Shown here: piece by piece, positions 25,201 to 38,323 of the stretch
How the letters are laid out: each line of letters starts with the position of its first letter
Numbering within the stretch: position 1 is the stretch's first letter
Assembly: GCF_002443255.2 (NCBI RefSeq)
Contig: NW_019211455.1
Coordinates: forward strand, 46,336,863 to 46,400,862
Direction: 5' to 3'
DNA length: 64,000 nt
Source of the DNA: Varroa destructor
Lineage: Eukaryota; Arthropoda; Arachnida; Mesostigmata; Varroidae
Program-made: the position numbers and the translations under genes
Notes under the pieces: generated by a model
Told to the model about the DNA's origin: nothing
Database searches by the model: none
The model's input: only the letters and a program-made list of their open reading frames with translations

Positions 25201-26640
25201 TAGGCAAATGATGATAACCTTACGTATCTTGTAAAAAAGTTCTCTGAAAAGCTACTGGTTTTCCTTAAAGTCAGGCATAACTTAGCGCTGGCTACCGTCT
25301 GGTTAAAGGCTCCGGTGAGTGTAAGAAAGAAATGTAGGTCTTCGAGCTATTTGAGAAGTGTTAGTTTATTCCCCAAACAAGTTAACAATACGGCAGCATC
25401 ACAGAGACAGGCACATTTTTCTAAATTAATTATTTTAATTAATAATTAATTAATTAATTTAATCTTAATAATTAAGATATTAATTAAAATAATTGATATC
25501 TTATGATACTTCCTAAACCGATTTCACTGAAAGTGAAGTCGTAGACATTTTAGATGCCACTCCGGCGGACTACACAGAAACTAAATTTTAAAAACAAGCT
25601 ATGTTACAGTTATTAATCACTGTTTTCAGTAAGAAATGGTGCTAAGTCTCCCCGAACTTCTCGGTGATCCTAACGGCGAATGCAATGGCAAATCAAGCAA
25701 TATGTCAAGGCGAGCCAAGCAGTATACAGCACAGCATGCTCTCGGGCAACCCTATCGACAACCTTCTTTCTGTTCAGATCCTTACAAAGCCATGTACAGA
25801 TAACCTCGGCAATAGTTTCTAAGCGAAAATGGGGCCCAAGCACGTAATTTTCTCCGGGGTATCATCCAGAAGGGAACTTTCGGCATAGTTGGACCCACTT
25901 CCATAATCCGCCGAAACCGTCAAGCACAGACATACGTTACGCCGTATCAGCCCCGAGGTGAAATAGTGTGTGTGGTGTTTCTATCGATTGTCGGCTACCT
26001 CGTGTGTTGCGTCAGTGAGATTTGTACCGACGATTCCTGTGGCTCCCACGGACGTGGATACGTGCAAGATGATTTGTCTGTGGAAAAAGTTACAGCCGCC
26101 GTCGCCGCCACCGTCATGAAAGCACTTTTTCTATGCGAGAGTAGATATACGGTTACGGTAGCTGCTACAATCATAGCAAGTGGAATAAAGAAGTAGAATT
26201 CTTTTATACGAAAGATGCCTTTGCTTTTTCGCTGCGAATTGCATCCGTGCTAATATTTGTAGAACGTAGCACGTTACCGACTCAGCCATTTTTTTCGCTG
26301 TTTTTCTGTGGGTATTGCCTAATTGAATAAAGAAACATAGAAAGGTAAATGATAACATAGAGTGTATACGCATGTCTTAAATACTAACACCTCAGCCGAC
26401 GTAGAACGACGAAACAAAATTAGACAAATCATTGTAAAGGCTACTAACGTACATATATGTGATGGAGAAAGTAACGTATGCTTATTATTATTTGGCTCCG
26501 GCGACCCTTTTTAAATAAACAGTTGAGCAACTGAATCCTCTGAGAGTCACACGGCCGACCGACATCTATCGAGTTCTGCGTTACAATGAGATAGCTAAGG
26601 ACTAGAGCTAATTCAGGGCCTTAACGCTCTATCCTACTTT
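22280..26640. other. No supported gene; large AT palindrome at 25428-25494
   Basis: Open frames of 70-82 codons at 23902, 24114 (minus), 24579 and 25966 have no recognised motif and weak or no splice borders. The stretch 23376-23403 has a B-box-like arm but no A box. Confidence 0.4.
25428..25494. repeat. Nested AT-rich inverted repeats
   Basis: aattattttaattaat at 25428-25443 is the exact reverse complement of 25479-25494. Between the arms lie taat repeats and a second hairpin (atcttaat/attaagat, 25462-25478). The element is almost pure A and T. It could be a MITE core, a matrix-attachment-like AT island or a cruciform-prone site; the sequence does not decide. Confidence 0.8.
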
Positions 26641-26642
26641 AG

Positions 26643-26824
26643 CCGTTTTACTATTCGGTTTCTGTCAAAAAGGCGGCGCAGTTAACTCGCGCGATTGAGT
26701 TGACAGCTGTCTTCAGCAACCCTGTTTCCCCCAAAGACAGCTCAGATAAAAAAAAAAAGGTGGAAACAGACAATAAAACGACGTTCAGCCCTGGAGCTGA
26801 ACCCTGTGACCGCTACAAAAGCAG
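26643..26824 (+). CDS. Candidate internal exon with good splice sites, product unknown
   Basis: A 182 bp segment is fully open in one frame. It is bordered by a pyrimidine-rich acceptor (ctctatcctactttag, ending 26642) and a near-perfect donor (AAGCAG/GTACGT, GT at 26825-26826). It starts in phase 0 and ends in phase 2. Third codon positions are GC-richer than the flanks. The peptide has an N-terminal mixed part, then a Ser/Pro/Lys/Asp-rich region with a KKKK stretch and a SP pair, suggesting a disordered cytosolic or nuclear region. It is one of the clearest exon-like signals in the window. A perfect 12-bp inverted repeat lies 20 bp past the donor. No family was recognised and neighbouring exons were not identified. 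Confidence 0.4.
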
Positions 26825-26844
26825 GTACGTTTTCTACACTAGTA

Positions 26845-26870
26845 GATGTATGTATTACAATACATACATC
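26845..26870. repeat. Perfect 12-bp inverted repeat, 2-bp loop
   Basis: gatgtatgtatt (26845-26856), ac, then its exact reverse complement (26859-26870). It would sit at the start of the putative intron after the exon ending at 26824. Confidence 0.9.
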
Positions 26871-26989
26871 AATGACAATGCAGTGCAATACAAACAATTA
26901 TCAATCCACTTTCCCCAAAATACACATCCGTTAACCAGTCTCATGCAATATACTTTGAGCAGCTTAATTTAGGTACGATACTTGCGCCG

Positions 26990-27990
26990 ATAGCAAGTCC
27001 CTATCTATATATTTAACTTATTTACTCTATACCTTTATGTTATTTGCTACTCGAGCACAAATTTCTCTCGGATTTCAGAGCCCTCCCTGACTGGCGTATT
27101 CACTGACTATGCCTCTCCGCTACGTCGTTCATACCACTGCCATTGCTATCAACTTTCTTCACACGTTGGATTAAGATTCAGTATTCTTGCAAAGGAACTT
27201 CGCTGTGGATTTTAGTTTCTGCTCTACAGTCTGCTCTTCGTTGGTTACTAAATTCATTGCCTCGCTACGCTTGCTCACAGTAACTTCATCGATATGCCCC
27301 TAATTTCGTCACATTTCTGCTTCCACGTTCCGCATACACTGCCAACGTAAAGGACTCTTGCGTGCGCTGTCGGTCCAACCTGACCTATTCTTTACCAGCT
27401 TAGCTGTACCAATTACGAATTCATCCCGATCGGTTTTCCCCATTTGATTTTGGTTTGTATCGTGACTTACGTTCAGTGACAATTTTCATTAAGCATAGCC
27501 TTCTATGCCGTATTCTAGCCAAAATCGTACAAGATGTTGCGATCTATCAGAAGCATTAGAGTTACCTTAGACCGCTTCAATCTCGGATTGATAAAGAAGA
27601 ATCAAAACTCGCTCTTATTGTATAGCTGTACTAAGAGTGACGGCTTTCAGTGCGAAACTTGTGGAAACGGAAGATCCAGACACTGCTCGAACTTTCAACA
27701 CACCTTGCAACTACTCTTCAACCACGAACCCAAAAGTATGAACTGCTACTTCCATTTCGGTTGAAAGTGACGCTTAGGAGAGGGGATGCTGGGGAAGTGA
27801 AATACCTGGGGGGTTCGTCGATGAAGCCAAACACGGCCTTTACACTTGCTGAATAATAGGACAAGCCTCGTTTAGTCAATGCTAGGCTTTCTTAAGTCGT
27901 TGTCCCGCTTTGCCTCTTGCTACCTCATGCCTACAGTGCAACGTTCAAGGTTAAAGAGGGTTCAAGGCAGAGGTTTGGTGAAGCGTTCTT
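26990..27990. other. No supported gene
   Basis: Two overlapping plus-strand open frames (27534-27764 and 27650-27856), one with a C-x2-C pair, have no clear splice borders or motif. Confidence 0.4.
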
Positions 27991-27997
27991 TTTCGGT

Positions 27998-28216
27998 TCA
28001 AATTAATTCCAAGCTGAGTGACACCCGTGGTCGGCATCGATCCCATACGGCGGCCGATGCCTGGGCGACGACTTGCAAATCGCTCAGGTTGAATCGAGCC
28101 CGCTCTTTTTGACCACCTCTGTGCCGTTTGCAACGCTTGACCACCTTTACTCTGAGACAGTAAGCATTGGTAAGGCTGCCTAGGCCTTCAAAGAAAATAT
28201 TTTGCATGCAGTACAA
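27998..28216 (-). pseudogene. Weak LINE-like fragment
   Basis: The minus-strand frame contains AYCLRVKV, a basic stretch, then ARFNLSDLQ..AQA. This recalls the region after the endonuclease SDH.LV.AK motif of RTE/CR1-type LINE proteins (pattern SDH..VRAK..., basic linker, RF.V..L.D). The SDH itself is not intact and no reverse-transcriptase motif was seen nearby. An overlapping plus frame is also open, so this is a tentative call that a protein search would settle. Confidence 0.15.
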
Positions 28217-31200
28217 CCCTGGTTGGTTACGAGTACCGTGAAAGTCGGTGTAGAACTGCTCACCAATAGTTTCTGTCAGAAGTGTTCATGAAAATCGAAG
28301 ATCGCTCGTAGACTCAAGATACAACAGAGGTTCACTTTCGTAGGAATCCTTAGCATCGAAAGGAGTATAATAAAGCTTCTTCCCATTTTATGTCGGTCAA
28401 TCTGACATCTTCAAAAAAAAATTTTGCGGAGTGGATGAACACAACGAAGTAGGGAAAGCTTTTTTAAAATCATTTATTTATTATTTACTCACAGTTAGAG
28501 ACAATGTTAGTCTCAGCAATGTTTTGAAATTGACAATTGAAAACAGCTTGGTTCCGTTGTTGGTTATCACTTGAATCCGTTGATTACAGCTTTTTTTTTT
28601 TTTTTTTTATTTTTTTTGTAAAACCAATAGCTAATATGAATGGAATACAGGATTAGGTTTGATTGCAAGGTTAGATCCATGAGTATCCTGTCGACTGCTT
28701 GTCCGGTTACAGCCTTCTACAGATGTGAACAAGTTGGCCTGGTGACTCATAATATATCTAGTAGATTTTTAGACGTACTCATATCATCTTATACTATTTA
28801 TTTTTTTCTTATAAGAATACTTCTATTATCAGTTGAGCATGATACGAGTTGCAGCATTAACAGACTGATTGGACAACAACAAATCTGTATCAAACGCCAT
28901 CTTAAAGGGGCCTGACATGTGTAAGCAACAAGGTAACCAATGAAAGAACAAAAATCCTATTGAACGTATTCAGTAGAACAATAATTATGACGTAATTGAG
29001 AATTATGTAGTTCTTATTGAACTTCGTACTCAGTAATTATATGTACTGTATGTATATTGTCAGTATGTAGGGAAAACTCATCGTTCACTACTGTGATAAT
29101 GAAACTTTCTTTTATGATGAGTTACCGTCATTTAAATAAATATGTTCACACAGTAAAACGTAATGCTTGAGAACGACGTGGTAGGCGGCTTATTTTAATC
29201 CCTCGCAGAATTTATTCGAGCTCGACGTAGGTGAGAACTACCTATAAGCCCCACGTTAACAATTCACCCATCGCCGTGTCTCTATGACCTCGTTGTCGTT
29301 TCTTCAGCTGCCCATCACGACCGTCGTCGTTTAGAAGATACCGCCAGTCTGATATTTCCGGAAACAGATCGTATATAATGACGCCTTGCTATTGAATCAA
29401 CTAGTTCTTTCTGAAAGCTTCAGTATATCAATACGCTAATATCATTTGGAATTATATTATATTGCTGGCATATAGCAACCTGCAACGGTTAGTCGATGGT
29501 TCCTAGGGCCCTGATTCAAAAGTTGACACCTGAATTCAGAGATCAGTCCAATAGCTGGCTTACTTACGTCATTTGTTGACATTAACGTCTTAGTTATATA
29601 TACATCATTCAATGCAAAAAGACATGTCATAGTATATATTGAAAGCTGGTTATATATAGGCCATCAGAGTATCAAATATATTAGCTAACTAACGATTCTG
29701 GCACGATTGAATTAATTTATGCTGATAGCCATTTTTTATGCTAACACAGTGAGCTGAGCTTGATTCTATTGATAGCTAGGTAGCGCGAACATCAGGGGAT
29801 TTGTACTAGCGTTTTCCACGTTAAAAAGCACTGGACTAAAAAAAAACTGGACTCCTCTTTTATCTTTATTCTCTGAACAAGGCTAGCCTACGCTTAAAGG
29901 AACCACTTCCTCTTTGTTAAATGTGGAAGCTATCCAACGTCCGACAATGCCATATTAACGGAAGCCCTTTACGATGGATTTCCTTCTGAGCAGTTAATTC
30001 CAGGGAGATCTGCCTTAAACGATCGCCGACAGAAGTGTTCAGCAAGGACCTAATATTCCTTACCTGTGCGTTTCTAAATACCGCATGTGTTCCTTTCGGA
30101 TCTAGTGCCCGCTAACCCTTTACAACTGACACATCCTAAAGTTTCTAAAAGTTGCCAAGGGAACGTTAGGCATAGGATCGAGGCTTACCCGCATCTCCTA
30201 ATGGAACGGATTAAAGCGATAGAAGCCTACAAAGCATACAATGACTACAGCTTTCCTCCTGCCTCTTATCCAGAACAGCTTGTTATTACAAACACCGTTT
30301 CATTGAAAAATGTTATTACATTTTACATATACCTGCGAGGAATGAGCGGAAGCGTGTAATCCTATTTGTTCGACCGTTAATATCGGTCCGTAGGTCACGA
30401 AGACGCTCGGAACTTTACTATAATAGGTCCTTTAAAATGAACCATTTTTGTCGAGAGGATGTCCTATGACACAGTTTTTTGAATGTTGCGATCTTCGCTA
30501 TTTTATTTATCCGCAGATACCTACTCCCCCTTTTGTAGGAGAAGGAAAAGCATAGTGAAATGTGTGGTACGTTTATCATGAGACCGATTATTATGCAGCT
30601 AAGTTACTACGTGAGCAAACCCAGAGTCAGCCCAGTTTAGCAAGGACGGTTCCAGTTTGATTTGGCTTCCAAACATTGCAGGAAATAAAGAGAGAGCTGG
30701 GTTATTTCCTTGGAAGCTGGTGCGAAGATTAAATCTGTTGTACTACCTAAAGGGGAAGAGAAGGCAGGGTTTTTGGTAGATCGCCTACCAAATGAAAGAA
30801 GATTATATTGGCAAAGATTTCATTGTTGCTATTTATTTACCTAGTTTTTGTTTTTGGCCTGTATTAAGATAATGGTTGTTAGCCAACGCGTTAGATTAAG
30901 AAGCAAACCTTTTAATGTCATTATGTCCACGACGATGCTTGGATTGTTAGACAGATATGTCTAAACAACATTTTTCGATATCTTTAATAAAAATCGTATC
31001 TATTGTTTGTCGCAATAAACTGTTGTTATACCTCTTGGGAGCTAGATTTTAAAAATATTCTTGTACTTTAAATTTCGCCGCATACTGCTGATATGACTTG
31101 ACCTTTTTAGATGCTACAATTTAATTTCTATTATTACATGTTTTATTATATTATTATTGATATCAGAGGTGTTTATAGGTTATCATCAGTAGGCTATGTA

Positions 31201-34200
31201 TCTAACTGTTTGACGTACCCTAAGAGAAATACGTTCTCCGGTGGATCATAGAATTTATTAATGAAACAAGATTCAATTTTAGGTCATACAAGGAACCAGT
31301 TAGGTTTTAAACACAGGTGGTATACCTGTCTGACACTTAAGGACTTGCACAGGAATAATTAACATACCAGTAGGCTGCGAGGGAAAAAACACACTACAGA
31401 TGATTAGATACGCTTTTATATGGCATGTAGTTACGTAAAAAATTGTACAGCTGAAGCAATTTTATTACTTACTGCATGTATTTTCTAACTTACCTGTATT
31501 TAAATATAATCTGCTAGTTAGTCTAGTTTCTTACTTGAGTATATTTAGATACCTATATAGCTGTGCGTATGCTCATACTCGGCGTTGTTATTCTTTGTTA
31601 ATTTCTGTTACCTGGTGATCGTAGATAGTGACCATTGTGAGCTTCAACGTTGTATTCGTATGGCTTCTAGTTATACATTCTCTTGCATGCCTGTTATATA
31701 GATATGTTTTAAAAGATCTTTTAGCGCTTTACCACTTCTGCAAACCTCTACTCACCGAAAAAGTTCTAGTGAAAAGCCCCGCTCGCAGGCAATCCTTTGA
31801 GCTATGGTCAAATCACCGAGGTGACGATTTCGCACGGTCGCTTATTTTCTTACATTGCACCATTCAGCGTGTTCACTGAAGCGAGCTGTTAATAGCCTTC
31901 CTCTCTGATCTCAGTCGGATCTGCTCCAGCTTCTATTTTTCGACTGCTGCGAACCCTCATGTTTCAAGGACTTGGGTCTTCCTGCCCGCTATTTTCTTGT
32001 CCCCGCCTTTGTCCGACCAGGGGCGATGATCCGATCCCACGCGGACGGTCAAAGCACCGAATGAACCGATCGGCCCAATAAAAAGGTGACGAATTGTGCC
32101 CAAGCAAACACAGTCTAGGAGTGTAACGTGGGGTATTAAAAGTAAAAATGTTACCAAAAGCAAGGAATTTTGTAATTGATGGCATTGTTGCAGAAGATAG
32201 CATTCTAGAGAGATCCGCTCTCAATATCTATTTAGGTTATCGTTTTGGCGTAGATATAAACATTCCTCTCCAGAGATGTGAGCTCCGCATCGGTCAGACC
32301 GTGTTTGTGTGATTATGTGAATTATCGAACTTTTATAGTATGCAAACTTCATAAGAACATATACAAATACAGATACATATTATCGCACTTGCTTGACAAT
32401 ATCATGTTAAAAATCGTGCAGTTGTGCCTACACCTGTGCATACGGGTGTATTGTTTTCGAAATTATTCTATTAGTCAGATTTACCGAAAAATCTAAATGT
32501 TGCGACGCTACCTCGAGGTCTGAGCAGCCCTCGCATTTAACCAAAAAAGTTTTCTACTTTCTATTATATCTCATTTTTCACTAAAGTTCTTTGAAGCTTA
32601 TTTTTTCTTCATTGCAAAAATAAAAGTGTACTCACCTGTTCATAATGCCTCATATGCTCTTGTATTACTATGCAGATTCCGGTAGGCAGTGACCGATATC
32701 GAATTACCTGCTTGTCCTGTTTGTTCTAGATATTCTTGAAAAAATTCTAAGGCAATTTCTTGAATGCCAAAGAATAACCTATAACGAATTCTGCAAAACT
32801 GGCATTGAATCCACATTAGATTTTAGAACAGTTTCTAAAAATGATCTGCCTTCGAGAGAGAAGTTTTTTTAAAAATTATCCAGGGACCCTATATAAATCA
32901 TTATGCCGACCATTTAGCATGCAAAAATTATACATTTTTTAAATATTTTCTATAAAACTGAACGAGGTAATTATTTCTATGTGCATTGATATAGCCGTCT
33001 TATGAAATCAGAGAAAAGGGTTTATTGCCTTCCTATAGCTAAAAAAATTATCTCGAGGCTTCAAAGACCTAGGTAGCGCCTAAAAAATCGGCGTAACGTC
33101 GAACTCCACGAACCTGTCGGGTCTCTCTATACGATCTTTTTTCGGCAGATCTGAGGTTCTTGACACAATGAGAACAAATGGATGAATTCTTAAACAGAAG
33201 CCCAATAATATTACGGTACATATTACGGTATCTAATAGGCACATCTACGATTAGCGCTAATCAATTGTGTTGGAGGAGTTGTTTTATCTATTAAACTAAT
33301 CGAAATGTAGCAACGATTTTTGGTTACTCTCTCACTTTGATAATATTTCGGTGACTGATAATGGCATATATCGTGACGCTCTACTGGAGGCTCTGTGTTC
33401 AGCCAGAATTGCTTCGAACCAGTGTTGAAAGAAAATCATTGACAGGTGAAGCTACATATCTCAGCAATAATCACTAAACCCAGGAAAAAAAACCTGATTT
33501 AGTACTATATCTATGAGAAACAATGCAGTACATTGCTACAGATGAACACTCGAGTAAACGCTTTTCAAAAGGCAATTAAAATTTGTAACGTCCTCGGCGT
33601 TTTCTGGGAATCGACATCTTCAGCTTGTTTATATTCGGACGTCTCAGTAGGTCTACACTAAATGCATATGCTAGCACATATTATACCTTGTACTAGTTAG
33701 ACTCATACGAACGTGCGATTGGCCACGGCTAGCCAAACTTGCTTGAGCGAAAACGAGTGCAGACTCAACAAGGAACGAGTTAGTATTGTACAGGCCTGCT
33801 CCCTTTGCGTTTAGGTGGTAAGGGCCTAGTAATTAGGGCGCAGAACTTTTAGCCGTGGATGAATCCGTTGATCAAGCTAGCTTCAACAGTAATACGGCTT
33901 TACCGCGGATCATTACCAGTCTTATTACAACTATCAAATCTATTGACGGAAGTAGAAACACACAGAGAAATATGTTAGATTTAATAGGCACCTACTGCTG
34001 CAATCCTATATGAAAAAGATCATCATCCGCGTCGTGTTTTCTTTTCCTCTCCTGTTGTTGCACACATTATGCTAAAACGCAGCTTGTGGTCAGAGTTAGT
34101 CTGTATGTAAAGGGCAATTATTTTTGCCTGCAGTGGCACGACCTTCGATGGAATTCTATGAAGAGAAAATAACAAAAGCTTGTTGTCTGCATTGAACCCT

Positions 34201-34320
34201 ACCTTGAACCCTGCATTGAACCTACGTGCCGATCTTTTATGCCCGGTACTGCCGTTAGGTACTGCTTCCGTCGGCTAGCCTCCAACAAGGAGCGTCAAGC
34301 AACTTAACGTATCGTAGGTT
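28217..34320. other. No supported gene; poly-T tract
   Basis: AT-rich, with T18 at 28591-28608 followed by further T runs. Open frames at 28640, 30087, 31628, 31957 (minus) and 32278 have no recognised motif and are of chance length. Confidence 0.45.
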
Positions 34321-34559
34321 AAGTGCCAAGCACCTTCTCATTATCCCTTCACAAGGACAGATCGAGCTCTATTGAACGCTGGCGGACCTCAACATCTCTA
34401 GCACTGCGCATTCACGTCCATTTAGTTCTTAGGCGACGACAACGTCGAACCCCACAAGCGAGTAACGTGCCCGTGAATCAACAAAGACTATCGTTGCAGT
34501 TGCTATTCGTACCCTCCGCCGCACACTTTCTCCCAGTAACCAAAACCCTTTCAAACTGT

Positions 34560-34952
34560 ATGGCGTTGCTACACATGTGGTGCCGTATAGAAGAACATGT
34601 TGATCAAGTGACCTTGTGCCTGTATCCAGTGCTTACCATACATGTAGAACAAACGCTTTCTGCAGTCATGTGGTGCGGCCAAACACTTCCGTCGGCAAAA
34701 GCTGGACAAGAAAACCGCACGTCTCTGGTAAGTCGACGGAGCAGCGCCTTTAACAAAAGCAGCTGCTAATGCTAACATGTACAAGTGATGGACAGACAGC
34801 AGCAAATTGGCTTCGGACAACTTGATGCGAAAAAGTTTAGTGGTGCGTACAGCTCGTGTAGGGAATTGTTAGCCCAAACAAGCAAGCAGTTGCTATTGGA
34901 AGGGTGCGGATCTACTCTGATATATACGTGCGAGGATTTAATAAAAGCGTAG
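34560..34952 (+). CDS. Candidate two-exon ORF, about 106 residues, product unknown
   Basis: Exon 1 runs from ATG 34560 to 34727 and stops at a consensus donor GTAAGT (GT 34728-34729). Exon 2 begins at 34800 after gacagacag and ends with TAG at 34950-34952. The 72 bp gap has in-frame stops and branch-point-like ctaat/ctaac sequences about 20-25 bp before the acceptor. Both exons are phase 0 and the joined length is 321 bp. The open frame extends upstream of the ATG to 34323, so a longer first exon is possible; a pyrimidine-rich acceptor ends at 34536. The N-terminal part is cysteine- and tryptophan-containing and moderately hydrophobic; the C-terminal part is helical-looking (AKKFSGAYSSCRELLAQ). 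It could instead be a relic with stops. No family was recognised. Confidence 0.35.
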
Positions 34953-34959
34953 TACCAGC

Positions 34960-37570
34960 CAGCGATCCACGTCGCGTTACGCTTATCTTGGAACCGATTC
35001 TTTCGCAACGTGAGTACTCGTTAATTGACAACAGGCTGGTCCTGAGACGGTATTGCGCATGGTGGTTGTTGTTACATTTTCAGTTTTGCAGCCACTAAAT
35101 TGGGGTGTCTAATCTTCGAGCCAAAATATAGTACCTCTTTCTGTTATTTATGGCCCCGATGCGGTGCTTTGCCTTAGATTTACGAAACTGAGGATTTTCT
35201 AGCGCAAGCTCGGCTTGAAAGATATATACTATATTCAGATATCAGGCCAACTGTGGGTAGGTCTCGCGTGTAAAACTCAAACTAAAGTTTGAACGTGTGT
35301 CAGAACTCTTGAAAGGCAATTGTCCCTTAAGTTGCACACACACAAATTCAACACGCGGCAAGTCTGCAGTACCGGATCGGCCAAGTAGTTTCACCAACAG
35401 CGGTATATGTTGCACATATAAGTGGACTTACGCATGGATGCTTAGTGGGATCACATCACTAACAATAACCATTGTAAGATACAGTGAGCATATTTTGGAA
35501 TCGAAATTTATCAGTCAGATTACAAGATCCATGTTGAAATATCATTCAGCCATGATAAAATGAGCACGTTTATCGTTGTGTTTAAACAGCACCTTTTCAG
35601 ATTTGCCTTATCACTAAATGAAATCCCCGGTGTGACAATTTAGCAATATTACATTTGATGCAAGGGACTACGGTGTTACTTTGATCATTCCCCAAATCTA
35701 TTTTGCAAGCAATTTTCGTCCTAAATTTTTACAAAACAAGTGCATATTATCCATTAAGCAAATACAGTCACCCTTACAACCACCTCCTCTTCTCTCGCTG
35801 TGTACGAAGACGTTTGTACAATGATACGGCAGGTCTCTCAATCAATGCATTGATGTAAATGGTTAACTCACTCGACAAAACCTAGGAACCACAGCCGCGG
35901 CGGTGCCACAGCTTCGGCTGGTTGAGTACAAGGGCCCGAGAGACTTTCACAGTTGGTGCCTACCATAACACATTGTATTCGGCGACCCGAAAAAACAGCT
36001 CCTTCTCTCAAACCCGTTTTCTCCGTCCTGAAAAGACGTTCATCCCTCGCCTGACTGGTCGCTGGGCTCCGGCTGACCAGTTTTCCGAAAAACAAATAGC
36101 CAAATAACACTATTGTACAAAGGGACAAGGAAAACAATTAAGTGCCGCTTCTAAGTAGAGCACCAGCCTCGTGTAAGGAAAACTGCACAAAAGGGCAGAC
36201 GGACCTTAGGTCTAGGAGGAATGAAATACTAGTAGCGATAATAAGACGAAAAAAAAAGTACTTCGGTGCATGTCACTTCGTGACGGAGGAGTGGTGAAGC
36301 GCTGGTTGCACGAAGGGGCAAAATTCTAATTCAGAAAAAACGCAGCACCTAGGCGCGCTAGCAGAAAAAAGGAGGGCTTCTGAGGGTCTTTTTTCAGCCC
36401 CGAGGCCGGTCCCAGTTACGGACTCAAGTTGTTTTTGCATTTAAATGACTTACAGGCCAAGCCGCAGCAGCGTCTACACCCCCTTCTTTACTTGTGAGGT
36501 ACCGTGCAGATTAAAGGCAGTCTTCTTCGTCTAGGATTAAGGAGACAAATAGTTTTTTCACGAGGTCCTAGAGCCTCAATGGGTCCAAATAGCAGGAAAC
36601 AATTTGGAAGCCCTTAAATGCAGTGCGTTCACTGAAATTAATGAGACAGAACAAAGAACCCATGAAGTTTTATTGTTCGATTCATTCGAAGATCTTCCGG
36701 CGTATATGCCTTGGATACAAGGGCAAAATATAGTTAAAAAAATGTCATTAGACATCAAATGATGATGAGTAGAATTATAGTACAGGAGGTACCGTAGGGC
36801 ATATGAACTGAGAGTACGGTAGAACCTGCAATGACTGGGCCAAAGCTGGTTTTATTATAAATAAAGTCTACCGGTTATAAATTACTGTTTTTTACTGATT
36901 ATAAAAAACTGTTTTTTACTTTATTATCGGTACTTTATTAACATACCGTGAAGTGAGACAGGTTTATGATAATATAAACTGATTCATAATATTGTTAGAT
37001 ATGTTGCTGGATTAACTATTAGAAAATTAGCAGGGGTTGATTATCGACTATGTTTCATAGGGTGTATATATATATATACGTTTAAGCCTGGTTAATTTAC
37101 ACCAGCCTCAGCCTCATAGCTCACGTTGCATTGAATGCAAAAAAGAATTCCTTATATCGTTGTCGGATATCTTCCTCAGTGTGAAGAAGTCCTTGGAACC
37201 TACTCAAACAGAAGGAAAAGCCGGGATAGGTTTATTTAGCTTTTCTCTAAAAAACCTATCAAACTACATGCAATAATGATTATAAATTGAACTTTACTTT
37301 AGCGCAATGCTATTAACTAATAATGAACGTATTTAACTAACAGATTAAACCTAGAAGAAGAGAGTTACATATTACTAGTTAGTCACTTGTTGTAGTAACT
37401 AATCAACGTTCTTCTCTATATTTGCAAATTATCTGTAAAGATCATTAATATCCCATCCATCTCTCCATTAATATCTTCCTGCTGATTCGTGATGAGAACC
37501 ACCGATCGTATCACACTTAAATGAACATCTTTGCCTGCTTGACCCAACCTACCGCGTATCCTATAACGCA
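34960..37570. other. No strongly supported gene
   Basis: Contains a GC-richer minus-strand open frame (36137-35868, 89 codons). Its N-terminus is hydrophobic and signal-anchor-like, followed by an Arg/Ser/Gly-rich tail ending in TGA. It starts at TTG and no acceptor was clear, so it is noted here rather than called. A direct repeat of actgttttttact occurs at about 36884 and 36908. A TA tract lies near 37065-37077. Confidence 0.35.
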
Positions 37571-37575
37571 ATCCA

Positions 37576-37806
37576 GTGATCCTACAAAGCCCCTTATGTA
37601 CCGTAGGCAAATGTGTAGGCAAAAACACAGGGTGCCCTGTTACTTCCAAATCGAAAATTGTTTTCGAAGCTTTTCTGCCATCTGATTGCCATTCATTTTA
37701 CATAGTTCTGCTAAACGAGCCCCTGGATTCGAACGGTTGGTTAGCGGCCTTCAATGGGAAATCATCATTTTTCTTGCAGGCGTTAATGCATCGTCTGCAC
37801 GTTTAG
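37576..37806 (+). CDS. Open frame with a faint galectin-like motif
   Basis: A 76-codon frame reads SFYIVLL....GWLAAFNGKSSFF...MHRL. Galectin carbohydrate-recognition domains carry FEI.ILV....G..VAVNGK.F..F.HR, so the order of hydrophobic strand, NGK and HR is reminiscent. The key tryptophan and the H-N-R triad upstream are not present. A strong acceptor (catttttcttgcag, ending 37779) lies inside it and would instead start an exon in another frame ending with TAA at 37896-37898. The two readings conflict and the galectin resemblance may be chance. Confidence 0.12.
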   Translation: MILQSPLCTVGKCVGKNTGCPVTSKSKIVFEAFLPSDCHSFYIVLLNEPLDSNGWLAAFNGKSSFFLQALMHRLHV

Positions 37807-38323
37807 CACTAGCACATACATCTGTTTACGTTTTGTTCTTTGATAAGGGCCTGCCTCTATGTGCTGTGGTACGATACAGAAGATTGGCTGTGAAATAAAT
37901 GTGCCATTACTACGCCATTGGCATCACGAGTTCCGGTTACGGATAGATGGGCCGCAACTGATGGAGAGGAAAGTACATGGCATTATACTTCGATGGCAAC
38001 TTGAATCCCTAGATCTATAGTTAGAGGTACACCTATACATCGGGTACCCTATTCTGATCTCGAGTTAGACGCGCCGATCAGCCATCAGTGACTACGTCAG
38101 TATAGTCAGGAAAACAAAGCTAAGATTTGGAGAACTAGCAGCAGATTTGCAGGTCCCAACTAGGGTTATTTAGAAGTCCGGCAGAGCGAAACGGGGGCCT
38201 AGTCAATAACACACCGGCTGCGAAAGCCATACGACGTTATTTGTTTCGCCGACCTGTACTGACGGCGGTGGAACAACTACGTCATGTTTTTGCCTAATGG
38301 AAGTTGCCTATTAGCAACGAAAA

